From Euphorbia lathyris (taxonomy: Eukaryota; Streptophyta; Magnoliopsida; Malpighiales; Euphorbiaceae), in assembly GCF_963576675.1 (NCBI RefSeq), contig NC_088911.1, forward strand, positions 77,467,256-77,531,255: DNA of 64,000 bases, given 5' to 3'. Of this stretch, positions 11,034 to 22,907 are shown piece after piece. The first letter of the stretch is position 1; every line of letters starts with the position of its first letter. Made by a program: the position numbers and the translations under genes. The notes beneath the pieces are model-generated. The model was not told the origin of the DNA. It worked only from the letters and a program-made list of their open reading frames with translations, and did not search any database.

Positions 11034-12766
11034 CAGGGTAAATTACATACGTGGTGTACAACCTTTACCCATTTTCACACTTTGGTGTACAACCAAAAAT
11101 TTGTCACACTAAAGTGTACAGCCGGTTTTTGTGGCCGGTCAACGCTAGTCAACTATGCCACGTCAGCATTTTTCATTGTACAATTAAAAAATGGGACTCA
11201 CTCTTTATGGAATGACAAATATAGCCTTATTCCTTAAAAAAAATTACTAAAATACCCTCATCTTCTTCCTTCAATTCCTCTCTCCCATTTCTCTATCTAC
11301 TTCTTCTCTCCACTGCAATTCCGAAGTAAAGGCAAATATAACTGAAGATTCTTGTGCTAAAATCAAAATTAACATACATAAGTGAACAATCAGGAGAAAA
11401 TGCGTAAGAAATAAGCAAAAGTAATTTGCAAATTTAGAGTTCTGCATTTGTTTCTATTACATAGTTTATGACAGGGAAATTACTAGATGTTGAAAATTGA
11501 TCAATGATTAAAAAGGTAGAACATACCATAACCAAACATAAGATTGAGAAACCATCAAGGAGACAAAAAGCATAAAAATCAACTACAATTCCAAAGTAAG
11601 GGCAAATAAAACTGAAGATTCTTAAAATTAACACACATAATTGAACGATCAGAAGAAAATGCGAAAGAAAAAAGCAAAAACAATTGGGAATTTGAGTTTT
11701 GTTTTAGCAATTTATGAACAATCAAGTAAGGTTTAAAAGAAAGGGAAATTACCAGATGTTGAAAATTGAGATCGAGGAGTTGCAGGACATTTGTTTCCTA
11801 CATTACACTGAACCACACTCTTAAAGGCTTTGATTGGATGAGAGGTTTTGAAGGGTAATTAAAAGGAGGGTAGGGAATGGTAGGAAGGGTAGGGAAGGGG
11901 AAGGAGGGGGAAGAGAGGGTATTACCCTTACCCTTATTTGGGAGAAAGGGAAGGGTTCATAAAAACTCTTCCAAACCGACCGATTTGGTGGGTTCAAAAT
12001 CTATTAAAAACTTATTGATTTTGAACCCTTCAAAACCCTTACCCTCATATTTTTTAATCTTCCAAACAAGAGTTTTCACTATCCATTCCCTACCCTTCCT
12101 TTAATTACCCTTCAAAACCTCTCATCCAATCAAAGCAGTACCCACACCGAATCCTAACGTCGCCTGAACCATCCATAGAACAAATCATGAATTGCGCACA
12201 AAAACATCCAAATCAATAAATAATATAAATTCGGTATAAGAATTGAGAATCTCTAACACAAGAGCAAAATGAAGAATATGAAGGAATTATCGAATAGAAA
12301 ATATAAAATGGAAATGAAATCAGAGGACAAAAATTAAGCAGAAAAAGCTTACGTGAAACATGTAACTTTCCTCCCTTGCTATCAAATATATGAATAAATG
12401 GCTTCTCGGGTTTCACTTCCACTCTCAGGAGAGAGAAGATGCAGTTACACAGAAGACATAGAGAGAGAAATGGGAGAAAGGGATTGAAGGAAGAAGATGA
12501 GGGTATTTTAGTAATTTTATTAGGAATAAGGCTATATTAGTCATTCCATAAAGAGTGGGTCCCACTTTTTTTTAATTTTACAATAAAAAAATGCTGATGT
12601 GGCATAGTTGACCAGCGTTGACCGGTCACAAAAACCGGTTGTATACTTTAGTGTGAGGTCACCTGAAGCTTTGTACATTTTAGTGTGACAAATTTTTGGT
12701 TATACATCAAAGTGTGAAAATAAATAAAGGTTGTACACCACGTATATAATTTACCCTAATTTTCCA
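11026..12766. mobile_element. Mutator-like foldback element 2 with 10-bp target duplication
   Basis: Same family as the element at 8051-9430: termini GGGTAAATTACATACGTGG at 11036 and its near complement ending at 12756. Flanks are identical 10-mers, TAATTTTCCA (11026-11035 and 12757-12766). The arms pair for about 200 bp, including GTGTACAACC, a GCCGGTTTTTG segment and AGTCAACTATGCCACGTCAGC. The interior has no transposase. It contains an internal direct duplication of about 100 bp (near 11325-11440 and 11588-11700) and a smaller inverted-repeat element. Confidence 0.85.
11827..12136. mobile_element. MITE nested in the Mutator-like element
   Basis: A 310-bp block starts GCTTTGATTGGATGAGAGG and ends with the exact complement. 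The inverted repeat runs for about 55 bp, through TTTTGAAGGGTAATTAAA and GGGTAGGGAATGG. The interior is G-rich on one arm and C-rich on the other (AGGGTAGGGAAGGGG). No target duplication could be settled, so the superfamily is unknown. Confidence 0.75.
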
Positions 12767-13115
12767 CTAACTATTACACAGTCAAACAAAAGAACTTCTA
12801 CGGTGAACTGAATGCAATGAATACAATCAATAAAAAAATCATACTATTTTATTAGAAAATGATTAATATAAGGAAACAAAATACAAAATTATTATACTTC
12901 TATGGCTAAGATCCAATAGACAGGACCATTCATCAAATAAATGAATGACTATTATTCATAAGAAGCATCTCCAGAACGAGACGAAATTAGGTGCCGATGC
13001 AAAAATATTATTTTCTAAATATGTAGGACCCAGCCACCTAACATAACACAAGATGGACCTCTGCTGCTTATCTTTCTTCGTAGGTGTTGTTTTCCGCCTG
13101 TTCTCCGGCAAAAAA
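12767..13115. other. Spacer before the dioxygenase exon fragment
   Basis: AT-rich DNA without a gene. If the exon at 13116 was once a working gene, its promoter and 5' leader lay here. I see no strong TATA box at the expected distance. Confidence 0.4.
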
Positions 13116-13404
13116 ATGATGACTGGTTCAAATTCAGGCACAGTTAAAGTTGATTCTGGGTCTACCTATGACCGGAAAAGACAACTAAGGGCTTTCGATG
13201 ATACCAAATCGGGCGTAAAAGGACTTGTAGATGCCGGAATTGCAAAGATTCCCGGCATATTCATCCATCATCAATTTGATACAGATACAGATACAAAGGA
13301 AAAGTCAATTTTATCAAACCCCAAATACAGCATCCCAGTAATAAATTTGGAAGATGCAGATAAAGATGGTAATAAACAAGGCGAAATCATTGGGAAAGTG
13401 GGAG
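13116..13404 (+). pseudogene. First-exon fragment of a 2-oxoglutarate dioxygenase (left copy)
   Basis: From the ATG at 13116 the frame reads [51 protein letters not shown] and YSIPVINLEDADKDG, ending at EIIGKVG. These are the first ~95 residues of the same class as the gene at 1057, with the conserved [15 protein letters not shown] start. It stops where the small copia element G begins (13405), so the enzyme domain is missing. The rest of the gene would lie beyond the nested transposons. A second copy of its right part is at 53155. Confidence 0.85.
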
Positions 13405-13577
13405 TGATAAGGATTGACTTAGTCATTTTCTGTTATGATATTTATTCAAATTATATTCTGTATTTATCCTGTAATTAGTTATTATCTCTAGCTTATCTTA
13501 ACTGCACAGTTTAGGGTTGTAAACTCTATTTATACCTCTCTTCCAAAGTGAATAAACACAACTTCTTCTTCTCTATG
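13405..13577 (+). repeat. 5' LTR of copia element G (left copy)
   Basis: A short LTR of about 173 bp starts TGATAAGGATTGAC inside the dioxygenase exon. It has a TATTTATA-like box near 13530 and is followed directly by the tRNA-Met primer-binding site TGGTATCAGAGC (13578-13589). The 3' end is inferred from the primer site because no CA dinucleotide is present there. Confidence 0.7.
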
Positions 13578-13645
13578 TGGTATCAGAGCTTTTTGATCCA
13601 CTTTCCCTCTTTAACAAAACCCCTTCTTCCTCTCACGCCTCTGCT

Positions 13646-13973
13646 ATGGCAACTCCGAATTCATCTTCTCAAATTCTCAATAATGATGACCCAACGAAGC
13701 CCTTCACCTACATAAATATCCAACGCACAATTCAATTAAGCCCTACAAACTATCTATCTTGGAAATTACAAATTCAAGCCATCCTTATTGGGTACGATCT
13801 GTACAAGTTTGTTGATGACACTTACCTTCCTCCCTCCCCAACCATTACTGAAGCTGGCACTGAGAAACCTAACCCGAAACTGCGTTTATGGAATCGACAA
13901 GATCAATTACTATTTGCTGCCCTAGTTGGCACTCTTTCTCCCTCACTCCTTCCACTGGTTTCTCAAGCAAAAC
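13646..13973 (+). pseudogene. Copia element G Gag, N-terminal fragment (left copy)
   Basis: From ATG 13646 an open frame gives MATPNSSSQILNNDDP, YINIQRTIQLSPTNYLSWK, IQAILIGYDLYKFVDDTYLP and LLFAALVGTLSPSLLPLVS. This is the N-terminal Gag domain of short-LTR plant copia elements; LSWK-QIQAIL--Y-L--F-D is its usual signature. Gag would coat the RNA in virus-like particles. It is cut after about 109 codons by the LTR of element E, so it cannot make a full Gag. Its twin at 53582 carries two stop codons. Confidence 0.8.
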
Positions 13974-14262
13974 TGTTGGTCCCGTATGATTAGTTCCAAT
14001 GGGGGGTTAGGAACTAATCTAACTTTTTTCGCTAATTAATCTTGCTGACTTAGTTATTTTAGTAATTTGAGCAGCTCAGCTTTGGTCAGCTTGGGTGAGC
14101 TTAGCGTAAGACAACTTTAGTCAGATGCTGACTAAGACTGTTTTACTTGAGAGATGGGAATTGACTCTCTTGTAGTCAGTTTCCAACTCAGCACTTCGAT
14201 TTACTCCGTGTTTGTTTCTAACAGTTTATATGCTGAGAAAATGCAACAAACAACACAAGCAC

Positions 14263-14300
<38 letters not shown>

Positions 14301-15410
14301 TTGAGAGAGTTAGAAATTACTCAGTATCACTTATCCTGGTTCGGCCTCTCTGCCTACGTCCAGTCCCCAGAATCCTCCGGGCTTTTAGAATCCAATACTG
14401 AGCTCTTTAAAGGTAGAGCACAAACCGATTACAGGCAGTTGAATATGCAAGAGTACCGTTCTCTATTCTTCTACTCAACTCCTACTAAGCACCATGGCCC
14501 GGTATTTAGATTTTTCTACCACTGAATGTTTACAACCAAACACTCAGTATAACACTCTCAATATTTCAATTGATACAATTTGTTCTCTTTCAGAGGGAGA
14601 ACACTTTAGATGATTACAGAGAATCAAACTAGCATTTACACAGGAATAGAAAGTGAGTGTAAGATCTTTTTCTTGTTTTGAAGTGCTTTGACCTTGTATT
14701 TTTCTCTCTTGTATTTTTCTTTTTGTGCTTTTTCAATCGGCGATGATCCAAGGATTTTGATTGTCCTTATATAGGAGAAAATCTATGTTGGATCATTTTG
14801 AAATGATTTAGCCGTTGATGTTAAAACGACTCTTTTAGGGAACAACTTCTGGTCAGCTCCAGACTGTTCCGGCCATTCCTTACCTCTGTTTTCCTTGAGG
14901 CGTCAGACTTTGTGTTCTTGCCTCAGACTTGTCTCTTTGTGCCAGTTGTCTTTTACCAATAATCCATTGACCCATACATCTCGGAATGTGTCCTTTGTGT
15001 TATTCCAAGGAATCAATTATTGGCGCAGAGGGATGGCAATCATTGTCTTCTAGTGAACGACTCTTTTATGCTGTCTTGAAGATTCACCCAGCTTCTACTG
15101 CGTTATTCATTGTCTTTGGCTTCTCATGCTGAGTTATATCTCACGTAGCTCTGTTGGACTATAAACCTCAATCTTTTCATGCTGAGTTCGATTCCACTCA
15201 GCTTGATCATTAGACTGAGTTTTATTCCACTTAGCTTGTTCTGTCATCTCATGCTGACTTTGTCCTATTTTACTTTTATATCTATTTATATTTATATTTA
15301 TACTCAACATTGAACAAACGGATTAGTACAAATAAAGCACTTAAATTTGATTGTCTCTTAATCATGGATGATTTTGTCAAATCAAAATCTTGTGGAAAGG
15401 TGTTTCAACA
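13974..15410 (-). repeat. 3' LTR of element E (1,437 bp)
   Basis: On the plus strand it runs from TGTTGGTCCCGTATG to AAAGGTGTTTCAACA, so in element orientation it starts TGTTGAAACACC and ends GGGACCAACA, the same ends as element A's LTRs. An (AT)n microsatellite lies at about 14265-14297. A TATA-like box (complement of CCTTATATAGG) is near 14768. The first 300 bp are repeated at 53911-54270. Confidence 0.85.
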
Positions 15411-15427
15411 AACTCCCCCATTTTGAT
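15411..15427 (-). other. Primary polypurine tract of element E
   Basis: The plus strand reads AACTCCCCCATTTTGAT directly after the LTR. Its complement, ATCAAAATGGGGGAGTT, is the plus-strand DNA primer site. Further copies of the GGGGGAG core lie at about 15505-15511 and, inside ORF3 coding sequence, at 15925-15931. Confidence 0.85.
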
Positions 15428-15771
15428 GTTGGCAAAATACATGATTATGGAACTCAGTTTTGAAATTCCCCATGATTGAATTATTTTTCATATTCCTGAA
15501 ATTGCTCCCCCGTAAGGGTTGCATATATTAACTTAACTCTAAACCTTCCAGGATTTAATTGAGAGAAATTAAAGATATTTGTACTGACTAAGTTCACTCC
15601 TAGATCTTCTAAGATCAGATAGGTCAGTTTTCAGAAATGGTCATTTTATTACTTCAGTTTACTTATATGTGAAGATGTATACTGAGTATTATGATTTGTT
15701 TGTTCAATTTGGACAGATCAGTATATACTACTAAGCATGGTATTAAGACATGTTGGATAAAGTGATGCTTA
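15428..15771. other. Non-coding 3' region of element E
   Basis: Between ORF3 and the polypurine tract there is no open frame. It contains one secondary polypurine copy and AT-rich filler. Confidence 0.5.
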
Positions 15772-17252
15772 TCATAAATTTACTTGACACGAAACACAAA
15801 TATTAAGCACAAATTTTAGACTAGAATACTTCTTCTTCGTCAGACTGGCTTCAGCATACTTGCCTTTTCCTTTGTCTTTACTTCCTGATGCACCACCGGT
15901 GTGTTGAGTTCCATCTTGGCTTTTCTCCCCCGTTTTGCCATCATCGGAAGGAGGAGGAATGAACGTATCATTTCTAGCAGCACCAGACAGAGCATTTGAA
16001 TAACGCTTCATCCTTCTTGTACTCTCACTTAAGCCATCAATAACTGGAACACAGTCATCTTGAACAGTTCGAGGAACCCGTAAGGAGCTGCTCAGCATGC
16101 TGATGAGACATTCATGAGATTTGCTGATCCAAGAGATGGACTCAGTGAGCTGAGCAAAGGATTGATGGTACATCTTGAGCAGAGCTAAGTCGTAGAATTG
16201 TCGTTGAGCATTTGTGTAACGTACTGAGCGAAGGATGGTTTGTGAGAAGCTCAGAAGGGTTTCATTAGTGATGGGGTCAACATCCATCTGTGCTTTGTTG
16301 ATGTTGAGTAGACTTGCCGCTTCACTCAGTTGGTCAATTGTACACTGAGAAGAAGAAGAAACTAACTCACATGTACAAGTAAGATCAGCAGTCAGCTTGG
16401 CGAAGCATTCTTGCAGCTCGGCAGATGTGGCAGATTCAGGATTTCCCGTAGACCGTAGATGGGTCAGCTCTACAGTCAGCTTAGCAAAGTGTTGAGCTAA
16501 CTCAGCTGAAGTACATATTCCGGATGGACTACTGAGAGAGTGTTGATTTTTCCTTCAAGCGAATCCATATGATTCACCATGAGAAGTAGCAGCTCGGTCA
16601 GCTTAGCAATTTGGTCTTGCTTGGGTTGCTGTGTTTGAACTGATGTCATAATACTTATAAGATCCTTGAGCCCCTTGATTTTATTAAGTAGTTGAGCGAT
16701 GGATGAGATGTTAGATGACTCAAGATGATCAGACCCAACAGCATCAGAAGTGTTGAACTCCTGGAGAAGGGATTGAGCAGTTTATACGATGCGACGGCTA
16801 GATTGAGTTGCACTAAGATAGGCAAAGCGACCAGCTGGATTTGGCTCAGAAGCAGGTATGGAAGTGGAGTTTGATGGTGGTGAAGTTGGCTGCTTATCAG
16901 CTGGGAGTGGTTGGTCAATTTCTGGGCCGTGTGGTAGTTCAGTATGAGGAACTGAGTGCTCAACATCCTGTGTATTTTGAGTTTGAGGGGAAGGACTTAC
17001 AGAGATGTTGACTTGTTCAACATGAGGAGGAAGTTGACCAGGTTGTCCCATAGTTGTCTCCCCGTCTTGAGCAACATGGACTTCGAGCACTTGCTCGGCA
17101 GAATTTGGATGTTCCAGAGTCTTGGCTTGTTCCTCAATATGAGTAACAGATGCTTGATTTTGCACAGATTCCCTAGGAGGAGACTCGGTATCATGGGAGA
17201 AGTATTTGAATTGGATATCGGAGAGGTCAGTAAGTGGCTCTCGAGGTGGGGA
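15772..17252 (-). pseudogene. Element E ORF3, C-terminal part
   Basis: This is the second half of the accessory protein whose first half is at 26642-28145; element F split them. Visible parts are a Pro/Gln/Thr-rich region, a segment with FAYLSATQSSRRIV, and C-terminal sequence with TIDQLTEA-SLLN, MDVDPITNETLLSFSQ and LKMYHQSFAQLTESISWISK, near the end PPSDDGKTGEKSQDGTQ. It matches the C-terminus of element D's ORF3 closely. One stop follows SSRRIV and a frameshift lies near 16546. The C-terminal helices look coiled-coil prone; no membrane segment is evident. Function unknown. Confidence 0.75.
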
Positions 17253-19325
17253 TGTTGGGGTTTAGTGTCCTATAGACAATTGTTGCAGGATACAAACTTA
17301 TTGTAAATGAATTATTCTTTATATCATTTGTTTTAATAAGATATATGTTTTATAACTATATAAAGGCAATCCCTTTTAAAGCACTAAATAAAGTCTAATA
17401 AAAGGAAATCCGTAAGTTTGTTTAAAGTGATTATAAAGTGTTCATACAAGCATGAAATGAGACAAAACTTTATAATAAACTAATAAACTTAAAACCACCC
17501 CAAGTCAAGTGATATGTTTAGGATTGATATATCACTGTTGAGACTTGTATGTAACAATGTCTTCTGTCCGACAGAAAGCTGATCTCACAAGCTTCACATA
17601 TATAGATATCTGGACAGTTACATAGATCCGGTGAAACGTTGTTCATTAGGATTGGGGATCCGACTTGAGATAACAGGATGGGTAGATTCATCATTGTCAC
17701 CTGTTCATCTCATTGGTATTAATAGGTATAACTAATCCTCAGACTCAAAGGAATGTTAATTGGTCATCCTGAATTACTGAATGTGAGACTTTGATCGCGT
17801 GGTCCCACGATCCTTAACAGAGATGACTCTGGGGTGTGAACTGCAAAGGTTGGGTGTCACAGGAGGTAATGTCAGGGTAGTTATACATTGGATTGAGCAT
17901 TTATCACTCCCGATGAATGGGAGATACATCCAAAGATCGCTTGTGGAAGACTCGACTCTAAACCCTTGCAAGGTGATAGCTTAAGAGTAGAAATTCGGAT
18001 TTCACTTAACCTATCTTTTGAGTTGACTCGGCCAATAACAAGTAAAATGAACGTCTCGCTATATGTGACTTGACATTACCCATAGTCATAAGATTCAGTT
18101 CAAGGATGTAGTTGATAAAGGATCGAATTATACCGTAACTAATACGGAAGGGTTAACGACAGAATCAACCTGTCTTCTTAACGGACTCTGGGGGAATGAT
18201 TATGGACTTGCCAATAACATACTATGTACATCATTCCGTTATGCAAGGGATTAAATATAATTCTTGAAGAAATTAATTTAATAGGTTGCATACGGCCAGA
18301 AGTAGTAAGGACCTAATGGATCACACATAAGATTTGGAACCAAAAGGAGAGATGGATATGATTAATAGATGGAAGCCTAAAATTAAGCCCAGTAAGGCCT
18401 AATTACATGGAGGGGCCGAAATTTATATGTATTTGAGTAAGGAATTAATTTATTCCATTCATCCTAATTTGATTAGGATTGTGAAATTAAATTAATTAAG
18501 AGATAATCAAGTTAGGAGTTTTAATTAGATTAATATACTCCTATTATTATCTAACTAGGTTATTTATTATTATCCTAATTATATTAGATATATAGTAAGA
18601 TAATAATTAGAAATCCTATTCCGAATTGGATTCCTATTAAGTAACCTATTCCTATCTAACTAGGGTTTAGATACAAGCAAATATATATACCCCTCCTACA
18701 TGTGAATTTCGACCTAAGCCTCTACCCTCCCCTAAAGTGATTTTCGAAATTGCTTAGTTAGAGAGAGAAAAGAATTCCCATCCCCAAGTTCGTGGACAAG
18801 AATTCATTCGGCATTCCATCGATTGATTAATCTAATTCATCCTTCTTTCTCCTTGATCTTGTGTTGGTTAATTAGAGGTAATCTATTTTGGTTACATCTC
18901 ATAAGGGTTGATTCTAATTTAACCTCACCGTGTTCACGAAAGAAGAAAAACAATCAAAAGGGAGAAATTCGTTTTTCTTCGCCTACATCAGGTCAGTTCA
19001 CTATTTCGAGGATTCCCGGAGATTGAACCGTCGGATCGTCGCGATTTTTCGACAGTAGCTTCTAGACATATTCTTCCACGTTTACACCGAAGGGATTGTC
19101 GTTCGGAGGTCTGGAAGGTCTGTTTCGAATAGGGGCAGATTGGTAAACAGTTTACCTCTCCTTTGAAGTTGTGGGCACTTCGTTTGCAACGGTAGATTGA
19201 TCAACGAAAGGTATTTCTTCTTATTCCTCTTTATATGAAATAACGATTAACGGATCCTATGGTTAAAAGGAAGTAGGCTAAAAATTTTATATTTCCGCTG
19301 CTATACCTTAGCCCTATTTCCAACA
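17253..19325 (+). repeat. 5' LTR of element F (2,073 bp)
   Basis: Starts TGTTGGGGTTTAGTGTCC and ends CCCTATTTCCAACA. A TATA-like ATATATATACCCC lies near 18680, with the expected transcription start downstream. Small open frames inside it recur identically in the 3' LTR and are not genes. Confidence 0.95.
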
Positions 19326-19326
19326 G

Positions 19327-19339
19327 TGGTATCAGAGCC
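19327..19339 (+). other. Primer-binding site of element F
   Basis: TGGTATCAGAGCC, one base after the LTR, is complementary to the 3' end of plant initiator tRNA-Met. Confidence 0.9.
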
Positions 19340-20950
19340 ATCGTTAAATCCGTTATTTCATATATGAAAATATAGAAGTTTTCAATAGGATTGAATAAAT
19401 ATTTATGGTTAGGATTAATTGACAAATAGTATTGATTGATTAATTCTAAAGATAAATAAAGTTTTGATTAATTGTTAATTAAAACTGATTATGCTTATTT
19501 TCCTAATTATTTCGGTTGATAATCATTATAACAAAATCTATTAGTTTTATGGTTAGATTAATAAAATTAGTTTTATTGATTCTAAAGATAAAACGGAAAT
19601 CTATTGTAGTTTTTCCTATTTCTGAAAATCGCTTTTCAACCGTTTTGAAAATCTGATATATATGTGTTTAAAATTAGTTTTGAATATAAAATATATATAC
19701 ATGTTTCGGAAATTAATAGTTTTCTGTTTTGATTATCGAATGAAAATTCGTTTAAAAGTTTGTTTTTACCAAGTTGTAAATCAAAGCGTTAAATGAATTG
19801 AAATCAAAATAATTGAGACATGCATAATCAACGTTTTGTATGGTTATATTAATCTAAGAATTAATATAAAGATATAAAACGATTAGAAGTAAAATTGGAT
19901 GAAAGTTAATTTGATAAGTTAATGTGATTAACCTAAATATTACATAAGATAGTTATGTAATCAACCAATTAAATTTATTTAATTGAGTCTTTGCATGTTT
20001 GGAGTTATGGACATATTTGGACCCTCTTTTAGTCTTTTGGTATTTTTAAAATAGGGCCTGCGCGTCCTGCCTTTCTACTATATATTGTAATTTCTCCTCT
20101 CATCTGATTCCCTTCAATTCAATTGAAGTTTTCTTTTAGTAGTATAGAAATTAATATGTAATTTCAAGGCGCCATGGAGAAGACGGAGGACCTAAAGAGA
20201 AATATGTAATAGTTAGTATTTCCTTAGGTTTGCCCTTTTATTCCGTCTCTGGCTCGACGGAATAATTTAAATGATATGTCCATAACGCCAATGTATGTGT
20301 GAATGTGTGTCTGATGTATGCTAAAGCAAATCAAGACTAAGTTAGATTATGAGACTTAAATAAAAATCCCTCATTAAAAAGTTAAGTAAATAAATAAGTT
20401 ATTAAAATCGGTTGCCCCTCCCTAATATTATAATTCAGCCGGCAGTACTGGGGGACTTTGGGTTGTTGGCCAAAGTCAAGCTCGGGGTCTTATGGTAACA
20501 CCTGGATTATCGAAAATCGTTCTTTCATGAATATGGGGTAATACTTAAATTAGAGTATGATAATTGGATGGGCAAACTCATGTTGTCATACACTAATGGG
20601 CAAAATGGTTGGGATTAATATGAATGACATATTAGTTACTAATGTGGTTAGTAACCCAATAACCTAGGAATCGCATTCGAGATGTGATTGATTGAATGAA
20701 TCTACCTAACGAATGAGACTAGTTTGTTGGCTAAAGTTAAGGCGAAATCTCAGGAGTTAGGATCCTAGCTCACTAAAGGATTTGTGAAATTCTTCGAATT
20801 AATATGGAGGGTTATTAATTTGGCAAAATAGTGGGAGCAATCTGAAATAAATTAAAAGGCCTATAATTTTAGATTGTTATACTTTAAAGCAAATGAATAA
20901 CATACGTTTACTCTTTCTCACTCTCAGTTTAATAAAACACTCTTAAAATC
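19340..20950 (+). other. Long untranslated leader of element F
   Basis: About 1.6 kb between the primer site and the Gag ATG has no open frame. It contains the usual place for packaging and dimerisation signals, but none can be recognised. The length is large for a copia leader. Confidence 0.6.
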
Positions 20951-21760
20951 ATGACTAACACCAATCTGCAAAACACATTTACCGATAACAAGTTGAATAG
21001 TTCAAACTTCACCGACTGGTATCGCAACCTCAAAATTGTTTTGAAGTTCGATAAAATAGGGTATGTATTTGATACATCAATACCCCCTATCCCTAATAAT
21101 GATGCTCCAAATCGAGGAAATCGATGCTTACAAGAAGCACAAGGCTGATGACGATCATGCCGGATGCATCATACTTGCATCGATGACATCGGAATTACAA
21201 AGGCAATTATGCCTGTTCCATCATCATGCGCCTAAAGGAATTGTTTGGGAAACAAACCAGGTGCAAACGCTACGAGATATCCAAATGGTTATATCGTTGC
21301 AGGATGCAAGAGGGCACATCAATCATGACACATTATGTCAAGATGATTGGCTATATTACCAAACTTTCTAGTATTGGATTCGCGATGGATAACGAACTAA
21401 GTGTAGACTTAATTCATCAATCCCTCCCAAAGAGTTATTCATAGTTCATCATGAACTATCAGATGAATGACTTGCAAACCTCTCTTGAAGAGCTTGCAAA
21501 TATGCTCAAGTCAGTTGAGCCCAATATTCAGAAAGGCAAGGCAATACCGGCTATTGTCATATAGGGATCAAAGAAGTGGAAAGGGAATTCTCCCGATCCT
21601 AAACATCCCAAGAAAGGTAAGAAAGCCATGCCCACTAAAGTTAAGGGAAAGGAAGTGAAGAAGCCTAAAAGAAAGTACCACTATTGTGGTGACATGGGGC
21701 ATTGGAAGAGAAATTGTTCTTTGTACCGAGCTACCCTCCAGAAGGGAAAAGCCGGTACTC
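20951..21760 (+). pseudogene. Element F Gag, frameshifted
   Basis: It starts MTNTNLQNTFTDNKLNSSNF with the copia Gag signature TDWYRNLKIVLKFDKIGYVF. It then changes frame near 21105 and 21225 (KGIVWETNQ / LKELFGKQTRCKRYEISK) and has stops near 21443 and 21562. A zinc knuckle follows at about 21670-21720 as YHYCGDMGHWKRNC, in which the first of the three cysteines is lost. It would not make a working capsid protein. Confidence 0.8.
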
Positions 21761-22907
21761 CAAACATCTGGTATGTTCTATATTTCGATAAAGAACAAAC
21801 ATTGCGATTTTTATGGAGATGGGATTTTCTATTTTTCAGGAATATCACAAAATGGGATTTATGTGTTAGATTTCTGTTTTCGCAATTGATACCAAAAGAC
21901 ATAAGCTAGATAATTCAACTTACTTGTGGCATTGTCATATAAACGAGAGACGCATGCTAAAGCTACATTCAGATGGGCTTATAGATCCAATCGATTCTGA
22001 ATCATTGGAAACATGCGAATCATGTTTAAAAGGTAAAATGACAAAGACACCCTTTAGCAATAAAGGTGAGCGTGTATCAAACACTCTAGGAATCATTCAT
22101 TCAGATGTATGTGGCCCTATGTCAGTCTAAGCAAGAGGAGGATTCAGATACTTCATTAGCTTCATAGATGACCATACTCGATATGGTTACATCTACTTGA
22201 TGAAGCACAAATCAGAAGCAATTGACAAGTTCAAATGCTTCAAGAATGAAGTGGAAAATCAATTAGGAAAGAAAATAAAGACGCTTCGATCCGATCGAGG
22301 TGGCGAATATCTTTCAGATGATTTTCTGAATTATCTAACTGAATGTGGGATATGCTCGCAATGGACACCTCCCTATACACCACAACACAATGGTGTATCC
22401 GAGAGGAGAAACCGTACCCTATTAGATATGGTACGGTCCATGATGAGCATGGCCTTACTTCCAAAGATGTTTTGGGGCTATGCCTTAGAAACTGCCCTCT
22501 TCACCCTGAATCGAGTATCAACTAAATCCGCTAGTTCCACGCCATATGAATTGTTCGTTGGTAGGAAACCCGTGTTCTCTTTCATGAGAGTATGGGGTTG
22601 TTCAGCATATGTCAAACGCGTTGCGTCCGACAAATTAGATTCTAAATCTGATAAATGTTTCTTCATTGGATACCCTAAGGAAACTATGGGATATTACTTC
22701 TATCATCCAGATGATCAGAAAGTGATCGTATCCAAACACGCAACCTTCTTAGAGAAAGAGTTTCTCGAAGAAACACAAAAGGGAAGCGTGATTGAACTCG
22801 ACGAAGTTCAAGAGGAAGAAACAACGACTGAAACAACGGAGGCGGTCGAGGTACCCGAAGAAGTCCCATTAGATGAGACTCCAGTGGCACCTATTCGTAG
22901 ATCATGA
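21761..22907 (+). pseudogene. Element F integrase region, protease missing
   Basis: After the zinc knuckle the expected aspartic protease is absent. Sequence passes from KGKAGTPNIWYVL to the pre-integrase zinc region (WHCHINERRMLKLHSDGL, CESCLKGKMTKTPF). The integrase core follows: HSDVCGP with the first catalytic Asp, FIDDHTRYGYIYL with the second, and TPQHNGVSERRNRTL with the Glu. A TAA at 22128-22130 interrupts the frame between the first and second acids. The segment 22197-22907 is otherwise open and ends in an acidic tail before a TGA. Confidence 0.85.

Noticed and set aside
17799..19026. Small ORFs in the element F LTRs (also 25115-26342)
   Set aside because: They are the same because the LTRs are duplicates. 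Both strands show similar frames, so no coding preference is seen.
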